Assembly: GCA_012518935.1 (NCBI GenBank)
Contig: JAAYRE010000112.1
Coordinates: 1 to 37,110 of the forward strand
Length of the DNA stretch: 37,110 nt
Direction: 5' to 3'
Origin: Clostridiales bacterium
GTDB lineage: Bacteria > Bacillota > Clostridia > Lachnospirales > Lachnospiraceae
Every line of letters begins with the position of its first letter. Positions within the stretch are counted from its first letter, which is position 1. Both the position numbers and the translations under genes were made by a program. Below, in pieces: positions 16,545 to 25,098 of the stretch. The notes below the pieces were generated by a model. The model was not told where the DNA came from. It made no database searches and saw only the letters and a program-made list of their open reading frames with translations.

Positions 16545-17621
16545 TTATTCTTCCTCTTGCATATTACTAAGCTTTGCAGCTTGGTCTGCCGCAATCAGGC
16601 TATCAATTATCTCATCAAGATCTCCATTTAATACATTTTCCATCTGATGGACAGTAAGCTTTATTCTATGATCTGTTATCCGTCCCTGGGGGAAATTATA
16701 GGTCCTGATTTTTTCTGAACGGTCTCCTGTACCAATCTGGCTTTTTCTTGCCTCAGCTTCAGCACTTTGTGCTTTCTCCAATTCTAATTCGTATAACCTG
16801 GAACGTAGAATCTTAATTGCCTTATCCTTGTTCTTTAATTGGGATTTTTCATCTTGGCAAGAGATTACGATTCCAGTTGGAATATGAGTTAACCTAACAG
16901 CAGAGTCTGTTGTATTTACACTTTGTCCACCATTACCTGAGGATCTAAATACATCAAATTTGCATTCAGATAAATCAAGCTCAATATCAACTTCATCGGC
17001 TTCAGGCATGATTGCTACTGTTGCAGTTGATGTATGAATTCTTCCCCCTGACTCTGTTACAGGAACACGCTGAACACGATGAACCCCGCTCTCATATTTT
17101 AGCTTGGAATATGCCCCTTTACCGTTAATGGCAAAGATTACTTCCTTAAATCCGCCAATTCCGTTCTCATTTAAGTTCATCATATCTATCTTCCAGCGAT
17201 TGCGTTCAGCATACATAACATACATACGATATAATTCAGCTGCAAATAATGCTGCTTCATCGCCACCGGCACCGCCCCTAATTTCAACGATAACATTCTT
17301 ATGGTCATTAGGGTCCTTAGGCAGTAATAAAATTTTAAGTTCCTCACTTATATCTTCAATTTTTTGCTTGTTCTCATTTAATTCTTCTCTTGCAAGCTCA
17401 CGAATCTCTTCATCACTTTCTTCGTTAAGCATCTCTAGGCTGTCTTCAACAGTCTTTTGTGCTTCCTTATACTCAAGATATTTTTCAACGATATCTGATA
17501 AACTGGCTTGTTCCTTCATAAGGTTTTTATATCTTTCCGGGTCACTAACCACATTGGGGTCTAATAACTCTTGTTCAATTTCCCTATATCGTATCAGAAT
17601 ATCTTCTAAACGATCAAACAT
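16545..17621 (-). CDS. prfA: Peptide chain release factor 1
   Basis: Recognises UAA and UAG stop codons and triggers peptide release. The 358-residue protein has the stop-codon-reading motif PVT at 187-189 (in [18 protein letters not shown], the RF1 form of PxT) and the catalytic GGQ at 231-233 in [13 protein letters not shown]2 would carry SPF instead and a programmed frameshift, neither of which is present. Gln233 is the expected target of PrmC, whose gene lies 19 nt upstream. GGAGG precedes the ATG. Part of the DUF1385-prmC-prfA-SpoU run. Confidence 0.97.
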   Translation of the reverse strand: MFDRLEDILIRYREIEQELLDPNVVSDPERYKNLMKEQASLSDIVEKYLEYKEAQKTVEDSLEMLNEESDEEIRELAREELNENKQKIEDISEELKILLLPKDPNDHKNVIVEIRGGAGGDEAALFAAELYRMYVMYAERNRWKIDMMNLNENGIGGFKEVIFAINGKGAYSKLKYESGVHRVQRVPVTESGGRIHTSTATVAIMPEADEVDIELDLSECKFDVFRSSGNGGQSVNTTDSAVRLTHIPTGIVISCQDEKSQLKNKDKAIKILRSRLYELELEKAQSAEAEARKSQIGTGDRSEKIRTYNFPQGRITDHRIKLTVHQMENVLNGDLDEIIDSLIAADQAAKLSNMQEEE

Positions 17622-17640
17622 AAATCATTCCTCCATTAAT

Positions 17641-18474
17641 CTAAATGTGCCATTTAGCACATACTACCCTGTCAAATCCACCTAAGTCCTTCTTAATATA
17701 TATATCAACAAAACCTGCATCTTCTAACATATTACAGATATCTTCTCCTTGGTCATGGCCTATCTCAAAGAATACATAACCATGGGGATTAAGAAATCTA
17801 TCCAGTTTACTTATAATCTTTTCGTAAAAAGTTAGCCCATCTACACCACCATCAAGAGCCAGCTTTGGTTCGTGATCTCGTACCTCAGGCATTAAGTTAA
17901 AAATATCAGCCGATCTTATATAAGGCGGATTTGATACTATTATATCAAATTTTTCCTGAATCTTCTCAAATAAATCACTGCAAATAAATGTTACATTGGC
18001 ATTTAACTTTTCAGCATTTCTTTTTGCTATTTTCAATGCTTTTTTTGATATATCCACTCCAACTGCCTTCTTAATATTCCCTAACTTAGCAAGGGATATA
18101 ATGATACATCCTGATCCAGTACACAAATCCAAAACATTTTTATCATTAGATACAGTCATTACCTCTTCCACAAGAATTTCAGTATCCTGCCTAGGAATCA
18201 GGACATTTTCATCTACATCAAACTCTAGACCCATAAACTCCTGGGTTCCAATAATATGCTGAAGGGGAATGTGACTTGACCGAACCTCAACTAGTTCATT
18301 ATATAATAAAGCTTTTTCTTCAGATCCTTCCTCATGTCCATGAAGAAAGAATTCCGATCTACTCAATCCAAAAACATGGGCTAGCAGATACCATGCATCT
18401 AATTCGGCATCTGCTATCCCATTAGCTTTAAGAATCTTTTGTGCGGATAGCAATAATTCCTTATAAGTACTCAT
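17641..18474 (-). CDS. prmC: Release factor glutamine N5-methyltransferase
   Basis: Methylates the GGQ glutamine of release factors. Residues 1-75 form the helical substrate-binding domain; the SAM-dependent domain follows with VLDLCTGSGCIIISLA (motif I), AVGVDISKKAL and the NPPYI motif that binds the target glutamine side chain. Length 277 is typical. The gene order prmC-prfA is widely conserved and ties enzyme to substrate. GGAGG lies 13 nt before the start, a little far, which may lower translation. Confidence 0.95.
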   Translation of the reverse strand: MSTYKELLLSAQKILKANGIADAELDAWYLLAHVFGLSRSEFFLHGHEEGSEEKALLYNELVEVRSSHIPLQHIIGTQEFMGLEFDVDENVLIPRQDTEILVEEVMTVSNDKNVLDLCTGSGCIIISLAKLGNIKKAVGVDISKKALKIAKRNAEKLNANVTFICSDLFEKIQEKFDIIVSNPPYIRSADIFNLMPEVRDHEPKLALDGGVDGLTFYEKIISKLDRFLNPHGYVFFEIGHDQGEDICNMLEDAGFVDIYIKKDLGGFDRVVCAKWHI

Positions 18475-18506
18475 ATTATTAATCTAAGGCCTCCATCTTA
18501 AGGCTA

Positions 18507-19628
18507 TTATTTTTCCTCATCAAAATCAAGATATTTATCAAGAGCCCTTAATATTTCATCATCTTCCTCTTCATAATCAATCTTAGGGCTTGCTATAAGA
18601 ATTTCATTTGCAGCCGCATATTCTTTTTTTGCCGATTCTTTATCCTTAATTGAAGAGTCTTTTTTTACTCTCTTGGATTTCTTAGTATCGTCAGTTATAT
18701 CTGCTTCATCCTTTACAGTTTCAGTAACCTCAGCCAAAAACTCTCTCCAGTTAAATACAGCGTCCACTGATTGGATTGCCACCTCTATCATATCATCATC
18801 GGGTTCCTTAGTTGTAAGAGCCTGCATCCATATGCCAGGCTTACTTAAGATGTTCATAACCGGGTTATTTGTTTTTCCTGCCAGTCGTATAAATTCATAT
18901 GATACACCTGCTATTATAGGAACCAATAGAATCCTTGAAAGAATTCTCCATAAAAGTGTCTCTGGTCTAATAATAACAAAGAGCACTAGGCTTATTAACA
19001 TAACAAAGAGCATGAAGCTGGTACCACAACGTTTATGAGTCTTTGATTGCCACTTGACATTTTCTAGGTTAAGTTCAAAACCATTCTCAAGGCAATTAAT
19101 TGTCTTATGCTCTGCACCATGATACATAAACATTCTTTTGATCTCTGTCATTCTTGAGGCAAGTATAATATATCCAATAAAAATCAAAAGTCTAAGAATA
19201 CCCTCCATTAAGGATAAAAGGAAAATACTTTCAATCCATCTTGTAAAAAAGCTTGAAATCAACACAGGAAGTACCATGAATAAGGAAATCGATACCACAA
19301 GAGAGACTAAGACAGCAAAAAACATAAGTAAGGCACTAACTTTTCCTGATTCCTCTTTATTCTCCTTTTGATCTTTCTCTTCTTCTTCAATAAAGCTAGA
19401 TGAAAAGCTTATTACTTTCAAGCCGATTACCATTGAGTCGACAAATGACAACATACCTCTAAAAATCGGCAACTTAAATAATTTAACCTTGTCTGAAAAG
19501 CTCTTATGCTCTGTCTTCTCTATTATTATTTCATTGTCTGGTTTACGAACTGCTATGGCATACTCATCCTTATTTCTCATCATAACGCCTTCGATAGCAG
19601 CCATACCCCCAATACCGGATGGTTTCAT
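18507..19628 (-). CDS. DUF1385 (YqhQ family) membrane protein
   Basis: A 373-residue protein of the DUF1385 family, function not established. It starts with the family signature IGGMAAIEGVMMRNKDEYAI and has several membrane helices between about 100 and 250. MYHGAEHKTINCLENG (about 168-183) and the nearby KRCGTSF are invariant-looking His/Glu/Cys/Arg segments suggestive of a metal or active site. Residues from about 285 form a long charged Lys/Asp/Glu tail that is variable in the family. In clostridia this gene commonly lies between rpmE and prmC, as here, hence an inferred link to translation or its quality control. It begins about 160 nt after rpmE and its terminator. Confidence 0.85.
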   Translation of the reverse strand: MKPSGIGGMAAIEGVMMRNKDEYAIAVRKPDNEIIIEKTEHKSFSDKVKLFKLPIFRGMLSFVDSMVIGLKVISFSSSFIEEEEKDQKENKEESGKVSALLMFFAVLVSLVVSISLFMVLPVLISSFFTRWIESIFLLSLMEGILRLLIFIGYIILASRMTEIKRMFMYHGAEHKTINCLENGFELNLENVKWQSKTHKRCGTSFMLFVMLISLVLFVIIRPETLLWRILSRILLVPIIAGVSYEFIRLAGKTNNPVMNILSKPGIWMQALTTKEPDDDMIEVAIQSVDAVFNWREFLAEVTETVKDEADITDDTKKSKRVKKDSSIKDKESAKKEYAAANEILIASPKIDYEEEDDEILRALDKYLDFDEEK

Positions 19629-19729
19629 ATTAATCCCAAACCTTTCGTAAAAATAGTTTATAGGTAAAACTCTAGCTTATATTGTACCATAAAAAGTCAT
19701 TATAATAAAATACATTTTTTAAGGTATTT

Positions 19730-19759
19730 AAAATTAGGTTGAGGAAATAAACCTCAACC
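19730..19759 (-). terminator. Terminator after rpmE
   Basis: An 8-bp stem GGTTGAGG/CCTCAACC (19737-19744 with 19752-19759), loop of 7, then TAATTTT on the minus strand. It separates rpmE from the DUF1385-prmC-prfA run. Confidence 0.7.
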
Positions 19760-19785
19760 CAACCTTTAACACTTTATTATTTTCT

Positions 19786-19995
19786 CTATTTATCTTGGTT
19801 AATACCATACCTACGATTGAATTTCTCGATCGCTCCACGGGCTGTAGCAGCCTTTTGCTGACCAGTATAGAAAGAATGGCATTTTGAACATATCTCAACA
19901 CGGATGTCTTCCTTGGTTGATCCTGTAACAAACTCATTCCCACAGTTGCATACTACTTTCGCCTGAAAATATTTTGGATGGATATCTGTCTTCAT
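19786..19995 (-). CDS. rpmE: 50S ribosomal protein L31, zinc-binding type
   Basis: A 69-residue large-subunit protein that bridges the 50S central protuberance and the 30S head. It is the C+ form: cysteines 16, 18, 36 and 39 (VCNCGNEF and [10 protein letters not shown]) can bind zinc. Such forms can be swapped under zinc limitation for a cysteine-free paralogue, which is not in this window. GAGGTGAAATC precedes the ATG. It follows rho and has its own promoter and terminator. Confidence 0.97.
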   Translation of the reverse strand: MKTDIHPKYFQAKVVCNCGNEFVTGSTKEDIRVEICSKCHSFYTGQQKAATARGAIEKFNRRYGINQDK

Positions 19996-20076
19996 GATTT
20001 CACCTCTTCACTACAAATCTAATCTTATTAGCTTTATTATATTAATCCATATAATTATTCTTACTAATAAACAGCT
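19996..20076 (-). promoter_or_regulatory. Possible structured leader of rpmE
   Basis: About 80 nt between the predicted start point and the ATG. ATTATAT/ATATAAT arms flanked by AGCT/AGCT segments can form one extended hairpin. Autoregulatory leaders upstream of rpmE have been described in Firmicutes; whether this is one cannot be settled by eye. Confidence 0.3.
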
Positions 20077-20081
20077 TACTA

Positions 20082-20110
20082 ATTATATCACAGCTTGTTT
20101 TTCATTGCAA
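20082..20110 (-). promoter_or_regulatory. Sigma-A promoter of rpmE
   Basis: A -35 TTGCAA (20105-20110), 17-bp spacer and perfect -10 TATAAT (20082-20087), beginning just 4 bp after the rho stop codon. No terminator separates rho from it. Confidence 0.8.
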
Positions 20111-20113
20111 TAC

Positions 20114-21469
20114 CTAAAAAACAATTTTGGTTTTCTTGATTATTTGAATAAAGTCTTCATTAGTTTTGGTTCTTATAAACATCTCAATAATTCTCTCCAG
20201 GGCTTCATCTGATTTCATACTATTTAATGCTTTTCTAATAAGATATGAAGCCTCTAATTCATGTTGTTCAAGAAGTAAGTCCTCTCTTCTTGTACTGGAC
20301 TTTGGCAAATCAATAGCAGGGAAAATCCGTTTTTCAGATAGACTTCTATCAAGAACCAGTTCCATATTACCTGTACCCTTGAACTCTTCAAACACTACAT
20401 CATCCATACGGCTACCTGTTTCCACTAAGGCTGTTGCCAAGATGGTTAAGCTTCCTCCCTCTCTCATATTTCTAGCAGAGCCAAAGAATCTCTTAGGCAT
20501 GTAGAGGGCTGCTGGATCAAGTCCACCTGATAAAGTTCTACCACTGGGTTGTACAGTGAGATTATAAGCTCTTGCCAGTCTTGTAATACTATCTAACAAA
20601 ATAATAACATCCTGCTTATGTTCTACTAAGCGTTTTGCTCTTTCTATTACCATTTCCGATACTCTTTTATGATTATCCGGTAGCTCATCAAATGTTGAAT
20701 ATATAACTTCAACGTTCTTTCCTTCAATAGATTCCTTGATATCGGTTACTTCCTCAGGTCTTTCGTCAATCAGAAGGATAAGTAATTTCATCTCAGGATG
20801 ATTCCTGGTTACTGCTTTGGCTATTTGTTTTAAGAGGGTTGTTTTTCCTGCCTTTGGTTGGGATACAATCATGCCCCTTTGTCCTTTACCGATAGGAGAA
20901 ATTAAATCTACCATTCTCATAGCAACTCCACCACCAGGTGTTTCCAAATGTATCCGCTCATTGGGAAAAATCGGAGTTAAATCTTCAAATTTTGGCCTTC
21001 TCTGTGCTTCATTTGGATTAAATCCATTTACAGATTTAATAAATAAAAGTGCAGAGAATTTTTCGTTTTGGCTCTTGACTCTTGTGTTTCCCATAACAAT
21101 ATCACCGGTTTTAAGATTAAACCTTCTTATTTGGGCAGGTGAAACATAGACATCATTTTCTCCAGGAAGATAATTATCACATCTTATGAAACCATATCCA
21201 TCCGGTAATACTTCAAGAATCCCTTCCTTAGTCTCACCACTATCGAGCTGTTCCATATCCGAATGGTTTGTATTTTTCCTGTCTGTTTTAGTAGTAATTT
21301 CTTCCTTATCTACTGTAGCCTTTTCCTCCTGGCTGCTGTTATTTAAATCATAATTATTCAGTGCTTCGATTAATTCACTTTTTTTTAGGGAAGTAATGTT
21401 TTTCATCCCTTTTTCTTTAGCATGCTCTCGTAATTTAACAAGAGTCATAGAGTTATACTGATTATCCAT
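20114..21469 (-). CDS. rho: Transcription termination factor Rho
   Basis: Hexameric RNA helicase that ends transcription at unstructured C-rich RNA. The 451-residue protein has the N-terminal helical Rho_N domain (1-42), a short charged insertion rich in Lys/Glu/Thr (43-80), the RNA-binding cold-shock-like domain with GYGFIR (91-96) and the RecA-type ATPase with Walker A SQPKAGKTT (203-211), LLILLIDERPEEVTD, the Q-loop/secondary RNA site region and the Rho-typical SRMDDVVFEEFKGTGNMEL. GGAG lies 9 nt before the ATG. A strong promoter lies about 110 bp upstream. Confidence 0.97.
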   Translation of the reverse strand: MDNQYNSMTLVKLREHAKEKGMKNITSLKKSELIEALNNYDLNNSSQEEKATVDKEEITTKTDRKNTNHSDMEQLDSGETKEGILEVLPDGYGFIRCDNYLPGENDVYVSPAQIRRFNLKTGDIVMGNTRVKSQNEKFSALLFIKSVNGFNPNEAQRRPKFEDLTPIFPNERIHLETPGGGVAMRMVDLISPIGKGQRGMIVSQPKAGKTTLLKQIAKAVTRNHPEMKLLILLIDERPEEVTDIKESIEGKNVEVIYSTFDELPDNHKRVSEMVIERAKRLVEHKQDVIILLDSITRLARAYNLTVQPSGRTLSGGLDPAALYMPKRFFGSARNMREGGSLTILATALVETGSRMDDVVFEEFKGTGNMELVLDRSLSEKRIFPAIDLPKSSTRREDLLLEQHELEASYLIRKALNSMKSDEALERIIEMFIRTKTNEDFIQIIKKTKIVF

Positions 21470-21577
21470 AAATTCAGCTCCTTTGATAATTTCTTGAATT
21501 CTTGTTTGAATGGAATATGGGGGAGATATGATATAGAAAATACACGAAAGATAGCCTATTCATAATTTTGTTATTCC

Positions 21578-21606
21578 ATTATACACTATTTTTTTCATAT
21601 TGTAAA
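21578..21606 (-). promoter_or_regulatory. Sigma-A promoter of rho
   Basis: A -35 TTTACA (21601-21606), 17-bp spacer and -10 TATAAT (21578-21583) on the minus strand, giving a leader of about 100 nt. Rho mRNA leaders are autoregulated in several bacteria. Confidence 0.8.
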
Positions 21607-21636
21607 TTATTTTCATTTTTGCTTTTTATCTATTAC

Positions 21637-21665
21637 TTGCTTTCAAATCTACCCGGTGCTATTAT
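21637..21665 (+). promoter_or_regulatory. Promoter of the malic enzyme operon
   Basis: A -35 TTGCTT (21637-21642), 17-bp spacer and -10 TATTAT (21660-21665), about 30 nt upstream of the malic enzyme start; divergent from the rho promoter. Confidence 0.55.
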
Positions 21666-21695
21666 AACTATAAATAAAATACGAGGTGAATAATA

Positions 21696-22850
21696 ATGGA
21701 TGTCAATGACAAGTCCCTGTTGTTACATAAACAATGGCAAGGAAAGCTGGAGATTACTTCAAAGTGTCAAGTAAGTAGCAAAGAGGAACTAGCCTTAGCC
21801 TACACTCCCGGTGTTGCCGCCCCCTGCAAGAAGATAGCCCAAAACCCTGAAGTAGCCTATGATTACACTATAAAGTCCAATACAATTGCAGTTATAACTG
21901 ATGGAAGTGCTGTTCTTGGCCTAGGGAATATTGGTCCTTACGCTGCCCTGCCTGTTATGGAGGGAAAGGCTGTTCTTTTCAAAGATTTTGCTGGAGTTAA
22001 CGCTGTGCCTATCTGCTTAGATACTCAAAATACCGAGGACATAATAAGTACAATTATAAATATCGCCCCTGCCTTTGGAGGCATAAACTTAGAGGACATC
22101 TCCGCTCCCAAGTGTTTCTACATCGAAGAACAGTTAAAAGAGCTCCTTGACATCCCAGTATTTCATGATGACCAGCACGGAACTGCTATAGTAGTATTAG
22201 CAGGCCTTATCAATAGCCTAAAGATTATCAGAAAAGCAAAGGAAGATGTCAGGCTTGTTATTAATGGTGCTGGGTCAGCAGGAATTGCCATTACAAAGCT
22301 ATTACATAGCTATGGTTTTAAAGACATCATTATTTGTGATATTCATGGCATCCTCTCCTCAGGATATCCAAATCTTAATCCTATACAAAAACAAATACTA
22401 AATATAACAAATCATAAAAATCAAAAAGGAGATTTAAAGGATGCACTTAAGGGTGCTGATATTTTTATAGGTGTATCTGCTCCAAACATCGTAACTAGGG
22501 AAATGATCTCAACTATGAATAAGGATGCCATTGTATTTGCACTGGCAAATCCCACACCGGAAATAATGCCAGAGGAAGCAAAAAAGGGTGGTGCCAGAAT
22601 TGTGGCAACAGGTCGTTCAGACTTTCCTAATCAGGTTAATAATGTATTAGCATTTCCGGGTATCTTTAAAGGTGCATTAAAAGGCCATGCTAGACAAATA
22701 ACAGAAAGTATGAAGCTAGCTTCAGCTAAAGCAATTGCCAGTCTAGTCTCAGATAAGGATTTATCAGAAAATAATATTCTACCGGAACCTTTTGATAAAA
22801 GACTTTGTGATACGGTCAGTACAGCTGTAATGAAATATATTGAAAATTAG
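21696..22850 (+). CDS. NAD(P)-dependent malic enzyme
   Basis: Oxidative decarboxylation of malate to pyruvate and CO2. The 384-residue length is that of the compact bacterial malic enzyme without the phosphotransacetylase extension. Visible signatures: AYTPGVAAPCK, VITDGSAVLGLGNIGPYAALPVMEGKA region, Lys-containing FKDFAGVNAVPICLDT, metal site EDISAPKCF and FHDDQHGTAIV, the dinucleotide fold NGAGSAGIA, and ALANPTPEI / ATGRSDFPNQVNN. Cofactor preference is not certain. GAGGTG precedes the ATG; the radical SAM gene follows 34 nt later, so they likely share a transcript. Confidence 0.93.
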   Translation: MDVNDKSLLLHKQWQGKLEITSKCQVSSKEELALAYTPGVAAPCKKIAQNPEVAYDYTIKSNTIAVITDGSAVLGLGNIGPYAALPVMEGKAVLFKDFAGVNAVPICLDTQNTEDIISTIINIAPAFGGINLEDISAPKCFYIEEQLKELLDIPVFHDDQHGTAIVVLAGLINSLKIIRKAKEDVRLVINGAGSAGIAITKLLHSYGFKDIIICDIHGILSSGYPNLNPIQKQILNITNHKNQKGDLKDALKGADIFIGVSAPNIVTREMISTMNKDAIVFALANPTPEIMPEEAKKGGARIVATGRSDFPNQVNNVLAFPGIFKGALKGHARQITESMKLASAKAIASLVSDKDLSENNILPEPFDKRLCDTVSTAVMKYIEN

Positions 22851-22884
22851 TCTATAATTATATAGTAAGGGGGTGTCAATCTCT

Positions 22885-23853
22885 ATGTCAGATAAAAAGT
22901 ATATTAAAAAGTTTTGGAATGAAAAGCCATATCACTCCCTAGATTATGAATTAAAGAAAACCTTCGGTAAAAAACTATATAAGCTATCTCTAAATGGCGG
23001 TATGAGCTGCCCTAATCGAGATGGTACCCTAGATAGTAGGGGCTGTATATTTTGCAGTAATGGGGGTTCTGGTGATTTTGCCGCACCTTCTAATTTGTCC
23101 ATAACAGACCAGATTGAGAAAGCAAAGAATCTAATAATAGACAAACTTCCAGCAAACATGGATATAGAATACATTGCATATTTTCAAGCCTTTACCAATA
23201 CCTATGCTCCTATAGAATATTTAGAAAAAATTTATAACCAAGCCATAAACCATCCGGATATTGTTGCTTTATCAATTGCTACAAGACCGGATTGCCTATC
23301 TGATAAGGTTCTTTCTTTGTTAAAGGATCTAAACACTAAGAAGCCAGTTTGGATAGAGCTTGGTCTTCAGACAATCCATAAAGATACAGCAAAATGGATG
23401 CGGCGGGGATATGAACTTCCTGTTTTTGAAGATGCTGTTTGGAGGCTTCATACCATAGGAATTACTGTTATTGTCCATACTATTCTCGGCTTGCCAAATG
23501 AAACAAAAGATGATATCTTAAAGACTATGACATATATAGGCAAACTCCATGATGATGGCCTTGTATCCGGAATAAAACTTCAGCTTCTTCATATCCTTAA
23601 AGGGACAGAACTGGGGCAGCTTTATTTGGAAAATAAACTTTCATATACCTTATCAATGAATGATTATATAGAACTCATCATCACCTGTCTGGAACACTTA
23701 CCAAAGGGGTTGGTTATCCACCGACTTACCGGTGATGGTCCTAAAAAGCTTCTACTTGCTCCTCTTTGGAGTAGTAATAAGAAGCTAGTATTAAATACCC
23801 TACACCGTACTATGAAGGAGTTAGATTCCTGGCAGGGAAAACATTATGCTTAA
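22885..23853 (+). CDS. TIGR01212-type radical SAM protein (YhcC/YtqA-like)
   Basis: A 322-residue radical SAM enzyme. The [4Fe-4S] cysteines are in the family's unusual C-x11-C-x2-C spacing (SCPNRDGTLDSRGCIFC, Cys42, 54 and 57 from my start) instead of Cx3Cx2C. YIAYFQAFTNTYAP, ALSIATRPDCLSD, WIELGLQTIH and HTILGLPNET are the barrel strands of TIGR01212. As I recall, the Bacillus member YtqA (MnmL) acts in synthesis of the mnm5 group on tRNA wobble uridine; transfer to this protein is inference. I start at the ATG at 22885, 11 nt after a G-rich Shine-Dalgarno; an in-frame GTG at 22873 overlaps that site. Confidence 0.88.
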   Translation: MSDKKYIKKFWNEKPYHSLDYELKKTFGKKLYKLSLNGGMSCPNRDGTLDSRGCIFCSNGGSGDFAAPSNLSITDQIEKAKNLIIDKLPANMDIEYIAYFQAFTNTYAPIEYLEKIYNQAINHPDIVALSIATRPDCLSDKVLSLLKDLNTKKPVWIELGLQTIHKDTAKWMRRGYELPVFEDAVWRLHTIGITVIVHTILGLPNETKDDILKTMTYIGKLHDDGLVSGIKLQLLHILKGTELGQLYLENKLSYTLSMNDYIELIITCLEHLPKGLVIHRLTGDGPKKLLLAPLWSSNKKLVLNTLHRTMKELDSWQGKHYA

Positions 23854-23875
23854 GTAACCTAAGGAGGTGTATTTT

Positions 23876-24391
23876 ATGCAGTCAGATGCTTTTTTGTTAT
23901 ATAAATTAATGATTCTCTATACTCTCAGTAGGGTTAATTTTCCTTTAACCAATGCACAGTTGACATCATTTATACTGGAAAAGGAATATACCAATTACTT
24001 TAATATTCAAAGAACTATCTCCGAGCTATTGGATGATGAATTCATTGAAGCAAAAACCATAAGGAACAGTTCACTTTATCGAATAACTGATAGCGGAAAA
24101 GAGTCCCTACTCTTCTTTGACAATAAGATTTCACCGGGGATTAAAGATGACATCGACCAATATCTCACCCAAAATAAATATGAATTACATGAAGAGGTAT
24201 CATCTCCTGCTGATTATACCCAGGTGAAAAAAGGAGAATTCTCCGTTAGACTTAGTGTAATAGAAAGGGGCACTCGTATAATTGATTTAACCCTTAGTGT
24301 CCCCACAGAAGAAGAAGCTATCTCCATGTGTAATAACTGGAAAGAAAAAAGTTCCGATGTATATGCCTATCTAATGGCTTTACTGCTATAA
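23876..24391 (+). CDS. DUF4364 family winged-helix protein
   Basis: A 171-residue soluble protein of DUF4364, widespread in Lachnospiraceae. The N-terminal 75 residues look like a winged-helix DNA-binding domain of PadR/MarR type (LLYKLMILYTLSRVNFPLTN, TISELLDDEFIEAKTIRNSS, YRITDSGKESL), so it may be a transcription regulator; the C-terminal beta-rich half (FSVRLSVIERGTRIIDLTLS) is specific to the family. The start is the ATG at 23876, 8 nt after GGAGG, rather than an overlapping GTG. It is last in the malic enzyme-radical SAM transcript and ends 2 nt from the convergent engB. Confidence 0.85.
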   Translation: MQSDAFLLYKLMILYTLSRVNFPLTNAQLTSFILEKEYTNYFNIQRTISELLDDEFIEAKTIRNSSLYRITDSGKESLLFFDNKISPGIKDDIDQYLTQNKYELHEEVSSPADYTQVKKGEFSVRLSVIERGTRIIDLTLSVPTEEEAISMCNNWKEKSSDVYAYLMALLL

Positions 24392-24393
24392 GA

Positions 24394-24981
24394 TTATACT
24401 TGGCAAATCAAATCTATATATTCTAAAATCTCTTCCTTCCCCTGTTTCGTCAATGACGAGAAGGGGAATATTTTTGTATCGGGACCAGCTCCCAGTCCAT
24501 CTTTTATCATCTTTATATGTTTTTGTATCTGGCTTCTTCTTATCTTGTCTAGTTTGGTAGCCACAATAACAGGCAAAAAGCCATGATATACAATCCAGTC
24601 ATACATATTCTTATCGTTCATTGAAGGCTCATGCCTAATATCAATCAATAAAAATATTGCCTTAAGTTGCTTTGAATTCATTAGGAAGTTCTCCACCATC
24701 TTGCCCCATTTTCTCCTGATTGCTTCTGAAGTCTTTGCGTAACCATAACCAGGAAGGTCAACAAAATACAAAGCATCATTAATATTGTAATAATTAATAG
24801 TCTGGGTTTTACCAGGTTGTGAAGAAGTTCTTGCTAAAGCCTTCCTATTCATAAGGGAATTAATCAAGGACGATTTCCCTACATTGGATTTTCCTGCAAA
24901 TGCCACCTCAGGCTTATCATTCTCAGGAAGTTTACTAGTAATACCACATACTGTCTCAAGGCTTACATTCTTTATTATCAT
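24394..24981 (-). CDS. engB: Ribosome biogenesis GTP-binding protein EngB/YsxC
   Basis: Small essential GTPase for late 50S assembly. In 195 residues all G motifs are present: G1 GKSNVGKS (30-37), G2 threonine in KTQTINYY, G3 DLPG (75-78) in YFVDLPGYGYAKT, G4 TKLD (in VATKLDKIRRS) and G5 FSSLT. GGGAGG precedes the ATG. It follows clpX after about 115 nt with a poor terminator at best between them, the usual place for this gene in Firmicutes (tig-clpP-clpX-engB, with lon absent here). Confidence 0.96.
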   Translation of the reverse strand: MIIKNVSLETVCGITSKLPENDKPEVAFAGKSNVGKSSLINSLMNRKALARTSSQPGKTQTINYYNINDALYFVDLPGYGYAKTSEAIRRKWGKMVENFLMNSKQLKAIFLLIDIRHEPSMNDKNMYDWIVYHGFLPVIVATKLDKIRRSQIQKHIKMIKDGLGAGPDTKIFPFSSLTKQGKEEILEYIDLICQV

Positions 24982-25098
24982 CTCTTTACCTCCCTTCGAA
25001 TTTCACATAATAATATAAAATGAGCAATCTAGGTCCTAATGCACAAAGTAAAGTACAAGAAGGACCCGATTACCCACTTTTAAGTTCATCTAAAATTA

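Noticed and set aside
19734-19943. 69-codon minus-strand frame overlapping rpmE
   Set aside because: Out-of-frame shadow of L31, with no ribosome binding site.
25020-25075. Terminator after clpX from AGGTCC...GGACC arms
   Set aside because: Only about six pairs with a loop of over 20 nt and no U-tract; too weak to call.
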